Shown: positions 31,665-40,494, counted from the first letter of the stretch. The stretch: DNA of 64,000 nt from Streptomyces sp. CB01580 (GCF_001905795.1 NZ_LIXJ01000007.1:124001-188000), one strand, 5' to 3'. Notes: generated by a model not told the origin, from the letters alone. Numbers and translations: made by a program.

Positions 31665-31691
31665 CGACGCGTCCACATGGTGGACGCGTCG
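31665..31691 (+). terminator. Hairpin between the small gene and leuB
   Basis: CGACGCGTCCA pairs with TGGACGCGTCG across a CATGG loop. No T-run follows. It ends 34 bases before the leuB ATG, so it either terminates the small transcript or forms part of the leuB leader. Confidence 0.6.
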
Positions 31692-31725
31692 TGTCATGGG
31701 GTGGGACGCGCAGTAGGGTGCGGAC

Positions 31726-32769
31726 ATGTCTCGCAGCATCAATCTCGCAGTGATCCCCGGTGACGGCATCGGCCAGGAGGTCGTGGCCCAGGGCCTCAAG
31801 GTCCTCAGGGCCGTTCTCCCGCAGGATGTGAAGCTGGAGACCAAGGAGTACGACCTCGGCGCCCGGCGCTGGCACCGCACCGGCGAAACCCTGCCGGACG
31901 CGGAACTCGAAGCCCTCAAGGGCCACGACGCCATCCTGCTCGGCGCGATCGGGGACCCCTCCGTGCCGTCCGGCGTCCTGGAGCGCGGGCTCCTGCTGAA
32001 GCTGCGGTTCGCCTTCGACCACTTCGTCAACCTGCGTCCGTCGAAGCTGTTCCCGAACACCGCGACCCCGCTGGCGGGCCGTCCGGACATCGACTTCGTC
32101 GTGGTCCGCGAGGGCACCGAGGGCCCGTACACCGGCAACGGCGGCTCGCTGCGCACCGGTACGGAGCACGAGGTCGCCACCGAGGTCAGCGTCAACACCG
32201 CCTACGGTGTCGAGCGCGTCGTCCGTGACGCGTTCGAGCGGGCCGCCGCCCGCCCGCGCAAGAAGCTGACGCTCGTTCACAAGAACAACGTCCTCGTGTA
32301 CGCGGGCCACATGTGGAAGAACATCTTCGACAAGGTCGCGGTCGAGTACCCCGAGGTCACCACCGACTACCTGCACGTCGACGCCGCGACGATCTTCTTC
32401 GTCACCCAGCCGGAGCGCTTCGACGTCATCGTCACCGACAACCTCTTCGGCGACATCCTCACCGACCTCGCCGCCGCCGTGACCGGTGGCATCGGCCTGG
32501 CCGCCTCCGGCAACATCAACCCGACGGGCGACTTCCCGTCGATGTTCGAACCGGTCCACGGCTCCGCGCCCGACATCGCGGGCCAGGGCAAGGCCGACCC
32601 GACGGCCACGATCCTCTCCGTCGCCCTCCTGCTGCGCCACCTCGGACACGAGGCCGAGGCCGCCCGTATCGAGGACGCCGTCTCCGCCGACCTGGCGGAG
32701 CGCGACGGCGGTTCGCCCCGTACCACCGACCAGATCGGCGACGCGCTCGCGGTACGCGTAGCGAGCTGA
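31726..32769 (+). CDS. leuB: 3-isopropylmalate dehydrogenase
   Basis: The 347-residue NAD-dependent enzyme carries out the oxidative decarboxylation step of leucine synthesis. Family signs are the start [16 protein letters not shown], the substrate loop [20 protein letters not shown], the [10 protein letters not shown] segment with the active-site Lys, [15 protein letters not shown] with metal-binding Asp residues, and [20 protein letters not shown]. The length and the family of single-domain decarboxylating dehydrogenases fit well. A terminator follows 20 bases after the stop codon. Confidence 0.95.
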   Translation: MSRSINLAVIPGDGIGQEVVAQGLKVLRAVLPQDVKLETKEYDLGARRWHRTGETLPDAELEALKGHDAILLGAIGDPSVPSGVLERGLLLKLRFAFDHFVNLRPSKLFPNTATPLAGRPDIDFVVVREGTEGPYTGNGGSLRTGTEHEVATEVSVNTAYGVERVVRDAFERAAARPRKKLTLVHKNNVLVYAGHMWKNIFDKVAVEYPEVTTDYLHVDAATIFFVTQPERFDVIVTDNLFGDILTDLAAAVTGGIGLAASGNINPTGDFPSMFEPVHGSAPDIAGQGKADPTATILSVALLLRHLGHEAEAARIEDAVSADLAERDGGSPRTTDQIGDALAVRVAS

Positions 32770-32789
32770 CCCGACGACTCCGTATAGAG

Positions 32790-32826
32790 GCCGCCGGGTC
32801 GCAGACAGCACCCGGCGGCTTCTTCT
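32790..32826 (+). terminator. Terminator after leuB
   Basis: GCCGCCGGGT (32790-32799) pairs with ACCCGGCGGC (32810-32819) and the pyrimidine run TTCTTCT follows. This is a good intrinsic terminator. The rest of the 32827-33175 gap holds only a possible promoter. Confidence 0.8.
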
Positions 32827-32874
32827 GTGCGGTCCCGGGTGCCACCACCGAGCACAGGACCGCATTCGCGTCAT

Positions 32875-32903
32875 TTCGTGCGCGGCCTCCCGGGAGCGAT
32901 AAT
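32875..32903 (+). promoter_or_regulatory. Weak candidate promoter for ilvE
   Basis: A GATAAT box (32898-32903), five of six matches to the -10 consensus, follows a poor TTCGTG -35 box (32875-32880) by 17 bases. It is the only AT-rich hexamer pair in the 350 bases before ilvE. Confidence 0.35.
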
Positions 32904-33175
32904 CGAACGGGGCCGCGACTCGCGGCCGGACGGACCGGCACATGAAGGGTGGAAAACGGAGCGGGAACCGAGGCGCGCGGCTGCCGGGTGACGGACCGCA
33001 CATGGCCGATTCACGACCATGCTGAGGGGCGACACCACGGCGTAGAGGCGCACCGGGACCCGTGCCGCCCACCCTTCGTGTGCGGGTCGGTCCGGATCCG
33101 GACGTCCCGGGGCCCGCCCGGCAGGAGCGGCGCGAGTGCGGTCCCACACACACGACAGGTGAAGGACACGCACTC

Positions 33176-34264
33176 ATGACGACGCCCACGATCGAGCTCA
33201 AGCCCTCCTCGAACCCGCTGTCCGACGCGGAGCGCGAGGCCATTCTGGCCAAGCCGGGATTCGGCCGGTACTTCACCGACCACATGGTGACGATCCGGTG
33301 GACCGAGGGCCGGGGCTGGCACGACGGCCAGCTCGTCCCCTACGGTCCGCTCTCCCTCGACCCCGCCACCACCGTGCTCCACTACGCCCAGGAGATCTTC
33401 GAGGGGCTCAAGGCGTATCGTCGGCCCGACGGCTCCGTCGCCACGTTCCGCCCCGACGCGAACGCCCGGCGGTTCCAGGCGTCGGCGCGCCGGCTGGCCA
33501 TGCCGGAGCTGCCGGTCGAGACGTTCATCGAGGCGTGCGACCTGCTGGTCCAGCAGGACAAGGCATGGGTTCCGGCACACGGCGGCGAGGAGTCGCTCTA
33601 CCTGCGCCCGTTCATGATCGCGAGCGAGGTCGGTCTCGGGGTGAAGCCCGCCAACGAGTACCTCTTCGTCGTCATCGCGTCCCCGGCCGGTGCCTACTTC
33701 CCCGGCGGCGTCAAGCCGGTCTCCATCTGGCTCTCCGAGAACCGGGTGCGGGCCGTCCCCGGCGGCATGGGCGACGCCAAGACCGGCGGCAACTACGCCG
33801 CCTCCCTCCTCGCCCAGGCCGAGGCGAGCGAGAAGGGCTGCGACCAGGTCGCCTACCTCGACGCGGTCGAGCACAAGTGGGTCGAGGAGCTCGGTGGCAT
33901 GAACCTGTACTTCGTGTACGGGAACAAGATCGTCACCCCGACCCTGACCGGTTCGCTGCTGGCCGGCGTCACCCGTGACTCGCTGCTCACGGTCGCCCGC
34001 GACCTCGGCTACGAGTCCGAGGAAGGCCGCGTCTCCATCGACCAGTGGCGCGAGGACACCGGGAACGGCACCCTCACGGAGGTCTTCGCCTGCGGAACCG
34101 CCGCCGTCATCACTCCCGTCGGCACCGTCAAGTGCGAGGGCGGCGAGTGGCCCCAGGGCGACGGCGGCCCCGGCGAGGTCACGCTGAAGCTGCGTGAGCG
34201 GCTGCTGGACATCCAGCGCGGGGTCGCCGAGGACACCCACGGCTGGATGCACCCGCTCGGCTAG
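33176..34264 (+). CDS. ilvE: Branched-chain amino acid aminotransferase
   Basis: The 362-residue PLP enzyme transfers the amino group in the last step of leucine, isoleucine and valine synthesis and the first step of their breakdown. Fold type IV features are visible: [13 protein letters not shown] near the N-terminus, the PLP-lysine in [27 protein letters not shown], and the phosphate-binding [16 protein letters not shown] lies nine bases before the ATG at 33176. The stop codon is built into a terminator hairpin. Confidence 0.95.
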   Translation: MTTPTIELKPSSNPLSDAEREAILAKPGFGRYFTDHMVTIRWTEGRGWHDGQLVPYGPLSLDPATTVLHYAQEIFEGLKAYRRPDGSVATFRPDANARRFQASARRLAMPELPVETFIEACDLLVQQDKAWVPAHGGEESLYLRPFMIASEVGLGVKPANEYLFVVIASPAGAYFPGGVKPVSIWLSENRVRAVPGGMGDAKTGGNYAASLLAQAEASEKGCDQVAYLDAVEHKWVEELGGMNLYFVYGNKIVTPTLTGSLLAGVTRDSLLTVARDLGYESEEGRVSIDQWREDTGNGTLTEVFACGTAAVITPVGTVKCEGGEWPQGDGGPGEVTLKLRERLLDIQRGVAEDTHGWMHPLG

Positions 34265-34292
34265 TGCCGGGAGCGGCACTAGTGCGTTTTTT
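34261..34292 (+). terminator. Intrinsic terminator overlapping the ilvE stop codon
   Basis: CTAGTGCCG (34261-34269) pairs with CGGCACTAG (34274-34282), and TGCG plus six T residues follow. The 5' arm contains the last ilvE codon and its TAG stop. This is a strong factor-independent terminator. Confidence 0.88.
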
Positions 34293-34422
34293 CGAACGCA
34301 GCGTCGCCCTTCGGAAGGGCGACGCTGCGTTCGCGCCATGTTCTGCGGCGCGGGCGTCCTGTGAGGCGTTCCCGATCGCGTACGGCCCCGAGGCCGCGCC
34401 CGGCTCCATGCCGGGCGCGGCC
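34293..34422 (+). terminator. Two further long hairpins after ilvE
   Basis: Bases 34293-34311 pair perfectly with 34315-34333 (19 bp around a CGG loop, core GCAGCGTCGCCC), and GGCCGCGCCCGGC (34392-34404) pairs with GCCGGGCGCGGCC (34410-34422). Neither has a T-run. Together with the preceding terminator they make a highly structured 160-base stretch without any open frame that looks protein-coding. Confidence 0.65.
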
Positions 34423-34477
34423 TTCGTCGTGTCCGCCCGTCGCACCGACCGCAGCTCCGCCCGTCGCCGGGACCTAT

Positions 34478-34548
34478 CGAGCAGCACTCGAATGTGGTGA
34501 AGGCATCTTTCCCATTTCCCTGCCCTCATGGTTAGAGTGCTGCTCTAA
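34478..34548. promoter_or_regulatory. Paired inverted elements before the urease operon
   Basis: GAGCAGCACTC (34479-34489) and its reverse complement GAGTGCTGCTC (34535-34545) are 45 bases apart. Each is itself nearly symmetric, and the second sits inside TTAGAG-TGCTG-CTCTAA (34532-34548). They end just before the AGGAGG of ureAB and so cover its promoter region, which fits a pair of repressor or activator sites. Confidence 0.5.
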
Positions 34549-34565
34549 ACAGGAGGTGTGCAGGC

Positions 34566-35336
34566 GTGCGACTGACCCCGACGGAACGGGACCGGCTGCT
34601 GCTGTTCGGTGCCGCCGAACTGGCCCGGGCCCGCCGCGCCCGAGGGCTGCGGCTCAACGTCCCCGAGGCGACGGCACTGATCGCGGACACGGTCTGCGAG
34701 GCGGCCCGCGACGGGCGCAGGCTCGCCGAGGCCATCGAGGCGGGGCGCTCCGTGCTCGGGCCCGACGACGTGCTGCCGGGTGTCGCGGACGTCGTCACCG
34801 AGGTCCACGTGGAGGCCGTCTTCGACGACGGTTCGCGGCTCGCCGTGGTGCCCCGCCCGCTGGGCGACGGCGTCGGACTCGGCGAGGACGCGCCCGGGGC
34901 CGTCGTTCCCGGTCCTGTCACCCCCGGGCCCGAGCCCGCGACGCGACTGACCGTCCGCAACACCGCGACCGTCCCGGTCTCCGTGACCTCGCACTTCCAC
35001 TTCTTCGAGGCGAACCCCCGGCTCGACTTCGACCGGTCCGCCGCCTACGGGACGCGGCTGTGCGTCCCCGCCGGGTCCTCGGTCCGGTTCGGTCCGGGGG
35101 AGAGCGTCGAGGTGGGGCTGGTGCCCATCGGCGGGGACCGGATCGCCATCGGGTTCGCCGGGCTCGTCGACGGCCCGCTCGACGCGCCCGGAGCGCGCGA
35201 GGAGGCCCTGCGGCGCGCGGCGGCCTGCGGCTACCTGGGCGCCGGCCCGGTGCCCGAACGGGAGGACGTACCGACGCCGGAGCCGGACGGCGCGGCGGAA
35301 TCCGGACACGGCACCGAACGAGGAGGGCGGCGATGA
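34566..35336 (+). CDS. ureAB: Urease gamma-beta fusion subunit
   Basis: The 256-residue protein joins the urease gamma subunit (residues 1-100: LTPTERDRLLLFGAAELARA, then EVHVEAVFDDGSRL) to the beta subunit (about 115-245: ATVPVSVTSHFHFFEANPRL, then GYLGAGPVP). Such fusion is also known from Helicobacter and some actinomycetes. With the alpha subunit UreC it should build the urease trimer unit. The beta part departs from the standard family: usual VTNTGDRPIQVGSH text is replaced by VRNTATVPVSVTSH. An AGGAGG box nine bases before the GTG gives a certain start. The stop overlaps the ureC start (ATGA). Confidence 0.9.
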   Translation: MRLTPTERDRLLLFGAAELARARRARGLRLNVPEATALIADTVCEAARDGRRLAEAIEAGRSVLGPDDVLPGVADVVTEVHVEAVFDDGSRLAVVPRPLGDGVGLGEDAPGAVVPGPVTPGPEPATRLTVRNTATVPVSVTSHFHFFEANPRLDFDRSAAYGTRLCVPAGSSVRFGPGESVEVGLVPIGGDRIAIGFAGLVDGPLDAPGAREEALRRAAACGYLGAGPVPEREDVPTPEPDGAAESGHGTERGGRR

Positions 35337-37030
35337 GCATCGACGGAATCGACGGACACGAGTACGCCTCCGTGCACGGCCCGCGCGCCGGGGACCTGGT
35401 CCGGCTCGGCGACTCCGGGCTGACCGTGCGCGTCGAGTCCGACGCCCAGGCGTACGGCGACGAGTTCCTCGCCGGGTTCGGCAAGACCGCCCGCGACGGG
35501 CTGCACCTCAAGGCGGCGGCCGTCCGCGACACCTGTGACGTCGTCATCAGCAACGTCCTGGTCATCGACGCCGTGCAGGGCATCCGCAAGGTGTCGATCG
35601 GCATCCGCGAGGGACGCATCGCGGCCATCGGGCGGGCGGGCAACCCGGACACCCTCGACGGCGTCGACGTCGTCGTGGGCACCGGCACCACCATCGTCTC
35701 CGGGGAGGGGATGATCGCCACGGCGGGCGCCGTCGACACGCACGTCCACCTGCTCTCGCCACGGATCATGGAGGCCTCGCTCGCCTCGGGCGTCACCACG
35801 ATCATCGGTCAGGAGTTCGGCCCGGTCTGGGGCGTCGGCGTCAACTCGCCCTGGGCGCTGCGCCACGCATTCAACGCCTTCGACGCCTGGCCGGTCAACA
35901 TCGGCTTCCTGGGCCGGGGTTCGTCCTCCGGACGCGCCCCCCTGGTCGAGGCGCTCGCCGAGGGCGGGGCCTGCGGCTTCAAGGTCCACGAGGACATGGG
36001 CGCCCACGCCCGCGCCCTGGACACCGCGCTGCGGGTGGCCGAGGAGCACGACGTACAGGTCGCCCTGCACAGCGACGGGCTGAACGAGTGCCTGTCGGTC
36101 GAGGACACCCTGCGGGTGCTCGAAGGCCGTACCGTCCACGCCTTCCACATCGAGGGCTGCGGCGGCGGACACGTCCCCAACGTCCTGCGGATGGCGGGCG
36201 TCGAGAACGTCATCGGCTCGTCCACCAACCCGACATTGCCCTTCGGCCGGGACGCCGTCGCCGAGCACTACGGGATGATCGTCTCCGTGCACGACCTCAA
36301 GACCGATCTGCCGGGCGACGCCGCCATGGCCCGCGACCGGATCCGGGCTGGGACGATGGGCGCCGAGGACGTGCTGCACGACCTGGGCGCCATCGGCATC
36401 ACCTCCTCCGATGCGCAGGGCATGGGACGTGCCGGGGAGACGGTGCGCCGCACCTTCGCGATGGCCGGGAAGATGAAGGCCGAGCGCGGACCGCTGGACG
36501 GCGACGGACCGGCGGACGACAACGCCCGGGTGCTGCGCTACATCGCCAAGCTCACCATCAACCCCGCCATCGCCCACGGTCTCGCGCACGAGGTCGGCTC
36601 CATCGAGACCGGGAAGCTCGCCGACATCGTGCTGTGGCGGCCCGAGTTCTTCGGTGCCAAACCGCAGCTCGTGCTGAAGGCCGGATTCCCGGCGTACGGG
36701 GTCACGGGCGACCCGAACGCCGCCACCGACACCTGCGAACCCCTCGTCCTCGGACCGCAGTTCGGGGCGTACGGGGCGACCGCCGCCGATCTCTCCGTGG
36801 CCTTCGTCTCGCAGGCGGCGACCGAGCTGGGCGCGGACCTGATGCCCACCCGACGGCGCCGCGTCGGCGTACGCGGCACCCGCGGCATCGGCCCCGGCGA
36901 CCTCGTCCACAACTCCCGTACCGGAGCGGTCGACGTGGACACCCGCAGCGGCCTGGTCACGCTGGACGGCGACCCGCTGCGTTCCGAGCCCGCCGAGTCC
37001 GTCTCCCTCAACCGCCTCTACTTCCTCTGA
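35333..37030 (+). CDS. ureC: Urease alpha subunit, divergent form
   Basis: The 565-residue amidohydrolase keeps all nickel-site residues of urease: His137 and His139 (DTHVH), the carbamylated Lys217 (GFKVHED), His246 (ALHSDGLNE), His272 (FHIEGCGGGH) and Asp360 (SSDAQGM). The mobile flap, normally MVCHHLD, reads IVSVHDL here, so the flap cysteine is missing while a His remains at 320. The loop usually reading GTHATTCTPGPW is also rewritten to GVGVNSPW. Urea hydrolysis is therefore likely but not certain. No ureD, E, F or G maturation genes lie near. The ATG overlaps the ureAB stop; the open frame upstream is an artefact of high GC. Confidence 0.88.
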   Translation: MSIDGIDGHEYASVHGPRAGDLVRLGDSGLTVRVESDAQAYGDEFLAGFGKTARDGLHLKAAAVRDTCDVVISNVLVIDAVQGIRKVSIGIREGRIAAIGRAGNPDTLDGVDVVVGTGTTIVSGEGMIATAGAVDTHVHLLSPRIMEASLASGVTTIIGQEFGPVWGVGVNSPWALRHAFNAFDAWPVNIGFLGRGSSSGRAPLVEALAEGGACGFKVHEDMGAHARALDTALRVAEEHDVQVALHSDGLNECLSVEDTLRVLEGRTVHAFHIEGCGGGHVPNVLRMAGVENVIGSSTNPTLPFGRDAVAEHYGMIVSVHDLKTDLPGDAAMARDRIRAGTMGAEDVLHDLGAIGITSSDAQGMGRAGETVRRTFAMAGKMKAERGPLDGDGPADDNARVLRYIAKLTINPAIAHGLAHEVGSIETGKLADIVLWRPEFFGAKPQLVLKAGFPAYGVTGDPNAATDTCEPLVLGPQFGAYGATAADLSVAFVSQAATELGADLMPTRRRRVGVRGTRGIGPGDLVHNSRTGAVDVDTRSGLVTLDGDPLRSEPAESVSLNRLYFL

Positions 37031-37160
37031 CGCCCCGCACCCCCGGAGCCCGGCGTCCGCCGCACGCCCGGTGCTCCCCGGCGTTCGGCGCCGTCCGACG
37101 GCCGGGCGCCCTCCGGCGACCCGCCTCCCCGAGCACCCGAGAATCACTCAAGGACACTCC

Positions 37161-38174
37161 ATGACCTTCCGCATGCCCCCCGAGTGGGCCCCGCACGAGC
37201 GCACCTGGATGGCCTGGCCGGGCCCCAACCCCACCTTCGACACCGAGGCCGAACTGGACGAGGCCCGGCGCGCCTGGGCCGCCGTCGCCCGCGCCGTCCG
37301 CCGCTTCGAACCCGTCACGATGGTGGTCGGCCCCGGTCAGGAGGACGGCGCCCGCGCGCTCCTCGGCCCGGACATCGACCTGGTGGTCCGCCCGCTCGAC
37401 GACGCCTGGATGCGCGACATCGGACCCACCTTCGTCACCGACGGGCACCGACTGGCCGCCGTCGACTGGACGTTCAACGGCTGGGGTGCCCAGGACTGGG
37501 CCCGCTGGGAGCACGACCAGCACATCGCCCGCGCCGTCGCCTCACTCGCCGACGTCCCCGTGCACGGCTCCCCGCTCGTCAACGAGGGCGGCGCCCTCCA
37601 CGTCGACGGCGAGGGCACCGTGCTGCTCACCGAGACCGTCCAGCTCGGCCCGGAGCGCAACCCCGGCTGGACCCGCGAGCAGGTCGAGGCCGAGATCCAC
37701 GCCCGGCTCGGCACCGAGAAGGCCATCTGGCTGCCGCGCGGACTGTCCGGCGACTACGGCACGTACGGCACCCTCGGGCACGTCGACATCGTCGCCGCCT
37801 TCGCCCGCCCGGGCACCGTCGTCGTCCACGTCCAGCCGGACCCGGCCCACCCCGACCACGAGATCACCCGCGAGACCGTCCGCATCCTGCGCGCCGCCAC
37901 CGACGCCCGGGGGCGTTCCCTGGACGTCGTGGAGGTGCCCGCCCCCACCGTGCTCGAGGCCGAGGGGGAGTGGGTCGACTACTCCTACATCAACCACTAC
38001 CTCTGCAACGGCGGCGTGGTCCTGTGCGCCTTCGACGACCCGCGCGACGAGGAGGCGGCGGCGATCTTCCGTGAACTGTTCCCCGACCGCACGGTCGCCC
38101 TCGTCGACGCGCGTACGATCTTCGCGGGCGGTGGAGGCATCCACTGCATCACCCAGCAGCAGCCGAAGGTCTGA
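37161..38174 (+). CDS. aguA: Agmatine deiminase
   Basis: The 337-residue enzyme belongs to the agmatine/peptidylarginine deiminase family and should hydrolyse agmatine to N-carbamoylputrescine and ammonia. Signs are PPEWAPHERTWMAWP at the start, the DDAWMRDIGPTFV substrate loop, the catalytic His region GTLGHVDIVAAF and the nucleophilic Cys in GGGGIHCITQQQP near the end. AAGGACACTCC precedes the ATG at 37161. It lies 130 bases after ureC, suggesting a common role in guanidino/ureido nitrogen release. A hairpin ends the transcript. Confidence 0.93.
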   Translation: MTFRMPPEWAPHERTWMAWPGPNPTFDTEAELDEARRAWAAVARAVRRFEPVTMVVGPGQEDGARALLGPDIDLVVRPLDDAWMRDIGPTFVTDGHRLAAVDWTFNGWGAQDWARWEHDQHIARAVASLADVPVHGSPLVNEGGALHVDGEGTVLLTETVQLGPERNPGWTREQVEAEIHARLGTEKAIWLPRGLSGDYGTYGTLGHVDIVAAFARPGTVVVHVQPDPAHPDHEITRETVRILRAATDARGRSLDVVEVPAPTVLEAEGEWVDYSYINHYLCNGGVVLCAFDDPRDEEAAAIFRELFPDRTVALVDARTIFAGGGGIHCITQQQPKV

Positions 38175-38184
38175 GAGCCTGCCC

Positions 38185-38211
38185 GGGTGACCTTCCGGTC
38201 GAAGGTCACCC
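38185..38211 (+). terminator. Hairpin after agmatine deiminase
   Basis: GGGTGACCTTC (38185-38195) pairs with GAAGGTCACCC (38201-38211) across a CGGTC loop, eleven bases after the stop codon. It argues against starting the next gene at the GTG at 38187, which lies within the stem. Confidence 0.72.
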
Positions 38212-38297
38212 GACGGGCTCCGGGAGCCGGGCCACCACAGCGGCCGAGGGTCCCGACGTCCGAGGCCACCCGACAACAGCAGCCGAAGGTCCCAACC

Positions 38298-38921
38298 GTG
38301 CCCTCCGCCCCACGCCGTCGCAACACCGCCCCGCCCCGCGAGGAGGTGCTGGCCGCCGCCATGGCCACCATCGCCGAACGGGGCCTCGACGGCCTCACCA
38401 TGGCCGGGCTGGGCCGCGAGGTCGGCATGAGCAGCGGCCATCTCCTCTACTACTTCCGCACCAAGGACGAACTGCTGCTCCGCACCCTGGAGTGGAGCGA
38501 GGGCCGGCTCGGCGAGCGGCGGCGCACCCTGCTGGCCGGGCCCGGGGCAGTACGCGAACGGCTCGACGCGTACCTGGGCCTGTATCTCCCCGACGGCCCC
38601 CGCGACCCGCACTGGACGCTCTGGCTGGAGGTCTGGAACCGCTCGCAGAACGCCGACGACGACGCCCGCGCCCGGCAGTCCGCCATCGAGGGCGCCTGGC
38701 ACCGGGACCTGGTGGCGCTGCTCGCGGAGGGGGCCTCGCGCGGGGAGTTCCGTACCGTCGACGCCGATCGGTTCGCCACCCGGCTGCGGGCCCTGCTCGA
38801 CGGGTTCAGCGTCCATGTCGCGGTCGGTCTGCCCGGTACCGGACGGACTCAAGTCATCGGCCAGGTGCGCGAGTTCATCGACGAAACACTCATCGCCCCG
38901 CAGCCGCCCGCGTCTTCGTGA
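38298..38921 (+). CDS. TetR-family regulator of the adjacent genes
   Basis: The 207-residue protein has the TetR helix-turn-helix (EEVLAAAMATIAERGLDGLT, then GMSSGHLLYYFRTKDELLL) and a BetI/TetR_C_6-like effector domain. The GTG at 38298 is preceded by GAAGG at proper spacing and directly precedes protein-like sequence; an in-frame GTG at 38187 lies in a terminator hairpin. A direct repeat CAGCAGCCGAAGGTC occurs at the end of aguA and again just before this start. A CACGTA/TACGTG palindrome follows the gene, upstream of the transporter, and may be its operator. Confidence 0.86.
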   Translation: MPSAPRRRNTAPPREEVLAAAMATIAERGLDGLTMAGLGREVGMSSGHLLYYFRTKDELLLRTLEWSEGRLGERRRTLLAGPGAVRERLDAYLGLYLPDGPRDPHWTLWLEVWNRSQNADDDARARQSAIEGAWHRDLVALLAEGASRGEFRTVDADRFATRLRALLDGFSVHVAVGLPGTGRTQVIGQVREFIDETLIAPQPPASS

Positions 38922-38929
38922 ACGAAACG

Positions 38930-38943
38930 CACGTAAGTACGTG
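38930..38943. promoter_or_regulatory. Palindrome CACGTA-AG-TACGTG before the transporter gene
   Basis: The 6-2-6 palindrome lies nine bases after the TetR gene and 60 bases before the transporter start. With one mismatch it extends to eight bases per arm. It is a plausible TetR-family operator for transporter control. Confidence 0.5.
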
Positions 38944-39002
38944 TGATCGTTGCCCGTTGCGCCCTTGTTGCGCTCCCGGCCGTTCGGGCACGGTGACGGA
39001 CC

Positions 39003-40346
39003 ATGGGACGAGAGCAGTGGAAGAAGATCTGGATCGGCTCCGCGGGCAACATGGTCGAGTGGTTCGACTGGTTCGTGTACGCGACCTTCGCCGTCTACTT
39101 CGCGGATTCGTTCTTCCCCGAGGGCAACGAGACCGCCAACCTCATGAACACCATGGGCATCTTCGCCGTGGGCTTCTTCATGAGACCGGTCGGCGGCTGG
39201 CTGCTCGGCCGGATCGGTGACCGCAGAGGCCGCAAGGCCGCGCTCACCCTGACCGTCACCCTCATGTCGGCCTCCGCGATCCTCATCGCCGCCGCGCCGA
39301 CATACGACACCGCGGGATACGGAGGGGTCGCCGTGCTGCTGCTGGCCCGGCTCCTCCAGGGCCTCTCCGTCGGCGGCGAGTACGCCGCCAGCGCCACCTA
39401 TCTCACCGAGGCGTCCGCCCCCGGCCGGCGCGGCTTCGCCTCCAGCTTCCAGTACGTGTCCATGACCGCCGGCCAACTCGTCGGCCTCGGCCTCCAGATC
39501 GTCATGCAGCGCACCATGTCCGAGGCGGCCCTGCACAGCTGGGGCTGGCGGATCCCCTTCATCATCGGCGCGCTCGGCGCCGCGGTCGTCTTCTACCTGC
39601 GCCGCTCGATGCTGGAGACCGAGGTGTACGCCGAATCGGGCGCCGCCGAGCAGCGGGACCGGGGCACGCTGAGGGCGCTGTGGCGGCACAGGCGCGAGGC
39701 GTTCCTGGTGATGGCCCTGACCATGGGCGGCACCGTCGCCTACTACACGTACACGACCTACCTGACCAAGTTCCTCTCCAGGAGCGCCGGGATGGAGAAG
39801 TCCACCGCCTCGCTCGTCAGCTTCTGCGCCCTCTTCGTCTTCATGTGCCTCCAGCCGCTCGCCGGACTGCTCTCCGACCGGATCGGCCGCCGCCCGCTGC
39901 TGATCACCTTCGCGATCGGCTCCACCTTCCTGACCGTGCCGATCATGACGCTGCTCCGGCACGCCGGAACCTTCTGGCCCGCCTTCGGGCTGGCGCTCCT
40001 CGCCCTGGTCGTCGTCACCGGATACACCTCCATCAACGCCTGTGTGAAGGCCGAACTCTTCCCGACCGGCGTCCGCGCCCTCGGCGTCGCACTCCCGTAC
40101 GCCCTCGCCAACGCGCTCTTCGGCGGCACCGCCGAGTACGTGGCCCTCTGGTTCAAGAAGGCGGGGGCGGAGTCCGGCTTCTACTGGTACGTGGCCGGCT
40201 GCGCCGCGGTTTCCCTGGTCGTCTATCTCACGATGCGGGAGACCCGGGACATCGACCTCGGGCGGGTCGGCACCGGAAGGCCGGGAGGGAAGCGGGCCGA
40301 GCCCTCCGGAGCCGCCGGGACCACGAGCGTCACGCCCGCATCCTGA
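39003..40346 (+). CDS. MFS transporter, metabolite:H+ symporter (MHS) subfamily
   Basis: The 447-residue protein has about twelve hydrophobic helices and the MHS signature set: NMVEWFDWFVYATFAVYFA, GRIGDRRGRKAAL (loop 2-3), RLLQGLSVGGEYAASATYL and the second-half LSDRIGRRPLL. Relatives carry alpha-ketoglutarate, proline/betaine, citrate or shikimate with protons. The substrate here is open; the neighbours suggest an organic acid or nitrogenous metabolite linked to agmatine or urea use. The start ATG has a weak ribosome site. The cimA leader begins ten bases after its stop codon. Confidence 0.9.
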   Translation: MGREQWKKIWIGSAGNMVEWFDWFVYATFAVYFADSFFPEGNETANLMNTMGIFAVGFFMRPVGGWLLGRIGDRRGRKAALTLTVTLMSASAILIAAAPTYDTAGYGGVAVLLLARLLQGLSVGGEYAASATYLTEASAPGRRGFASSFQYVSMTAGQLVGLGLQIVMQRTMSEAALHSWGWRIPFIIGALGAAVVFYLRRSMLETEVYAESGAAEQRDRGTLRALWRHRREAFLVMALTMGGTVAYYTYTTYLTKFLSRSAGMEKSTASLVSFCALFVFMCLQPLAGLLSDRIGRRPLLITFAIGSTFLTVPIMTLLRHAGTFWPAFGLALLALVVVTGYTSINACVKAELFPTGVRALGVALPYALANALFGGTAEYVALWFKKAGAESGFYWYVAGCAAVSLVVYLTMRETRDIDLGRVGTGRPGGKRAEPSGAAGTTSVTPAS

Positions 40347-40389
40347 GACACGGCGCGGCACGGAGGCGACCCTGTGCGACACTGCTTCC

Positions 40390-40440
40390 GTGCCCTCGTT
40401 CGTCATGATTATTGGCAACAGGCGCGCCGGTCCGCAGTGA
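40390..40440 (+). CDS. Candidate cimA leader peptide with tandem rare Ile codons
   Basis: The frame starts at GTG 40390 or ATG 40405; the ATG version reads MIIGNRRAGPQ and stops at 40440. Both Ile codons are ATT, which is rare in high-GC Streptomyces, and they are adjacent. Because citramalate synthase feeds isoleucine synthesis, stalling at scarce Ile-tRNA is a sensible control signal. No strong ribosome site is visible, so translation is inferred. Confidence 0.45.
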   Translation: MPSFVMIIGNRRAGPQ

Positions 40441-40494
40441 CCGTCCCGCACCACCCGTGCGGCACGGCCACCGTGCCCCAGACCCGCGCGCAGA

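Noticed and set aside
32942..33025. 27-codon frame before ilvE as a leader peptide
   Set aside because: It has a single Leu codon and no Ile or Val, no terminator follows, and no ribosome site precedes it, so an attenuator is not supported.
34361..35332. Long upstream extension of the ureC frame
   Set aside because: The extension is an Arg/Pro-rich shadow of ureAB; ureC begins at the ATGA overlap with normal family sequence.
38187..38297. Earlier GTG start for the TetR gene after aguA
   Set aside because: This start lies inside the aguA terminator stem and yields a Pro-rich tail; GTG 38298 has a ribosome site.
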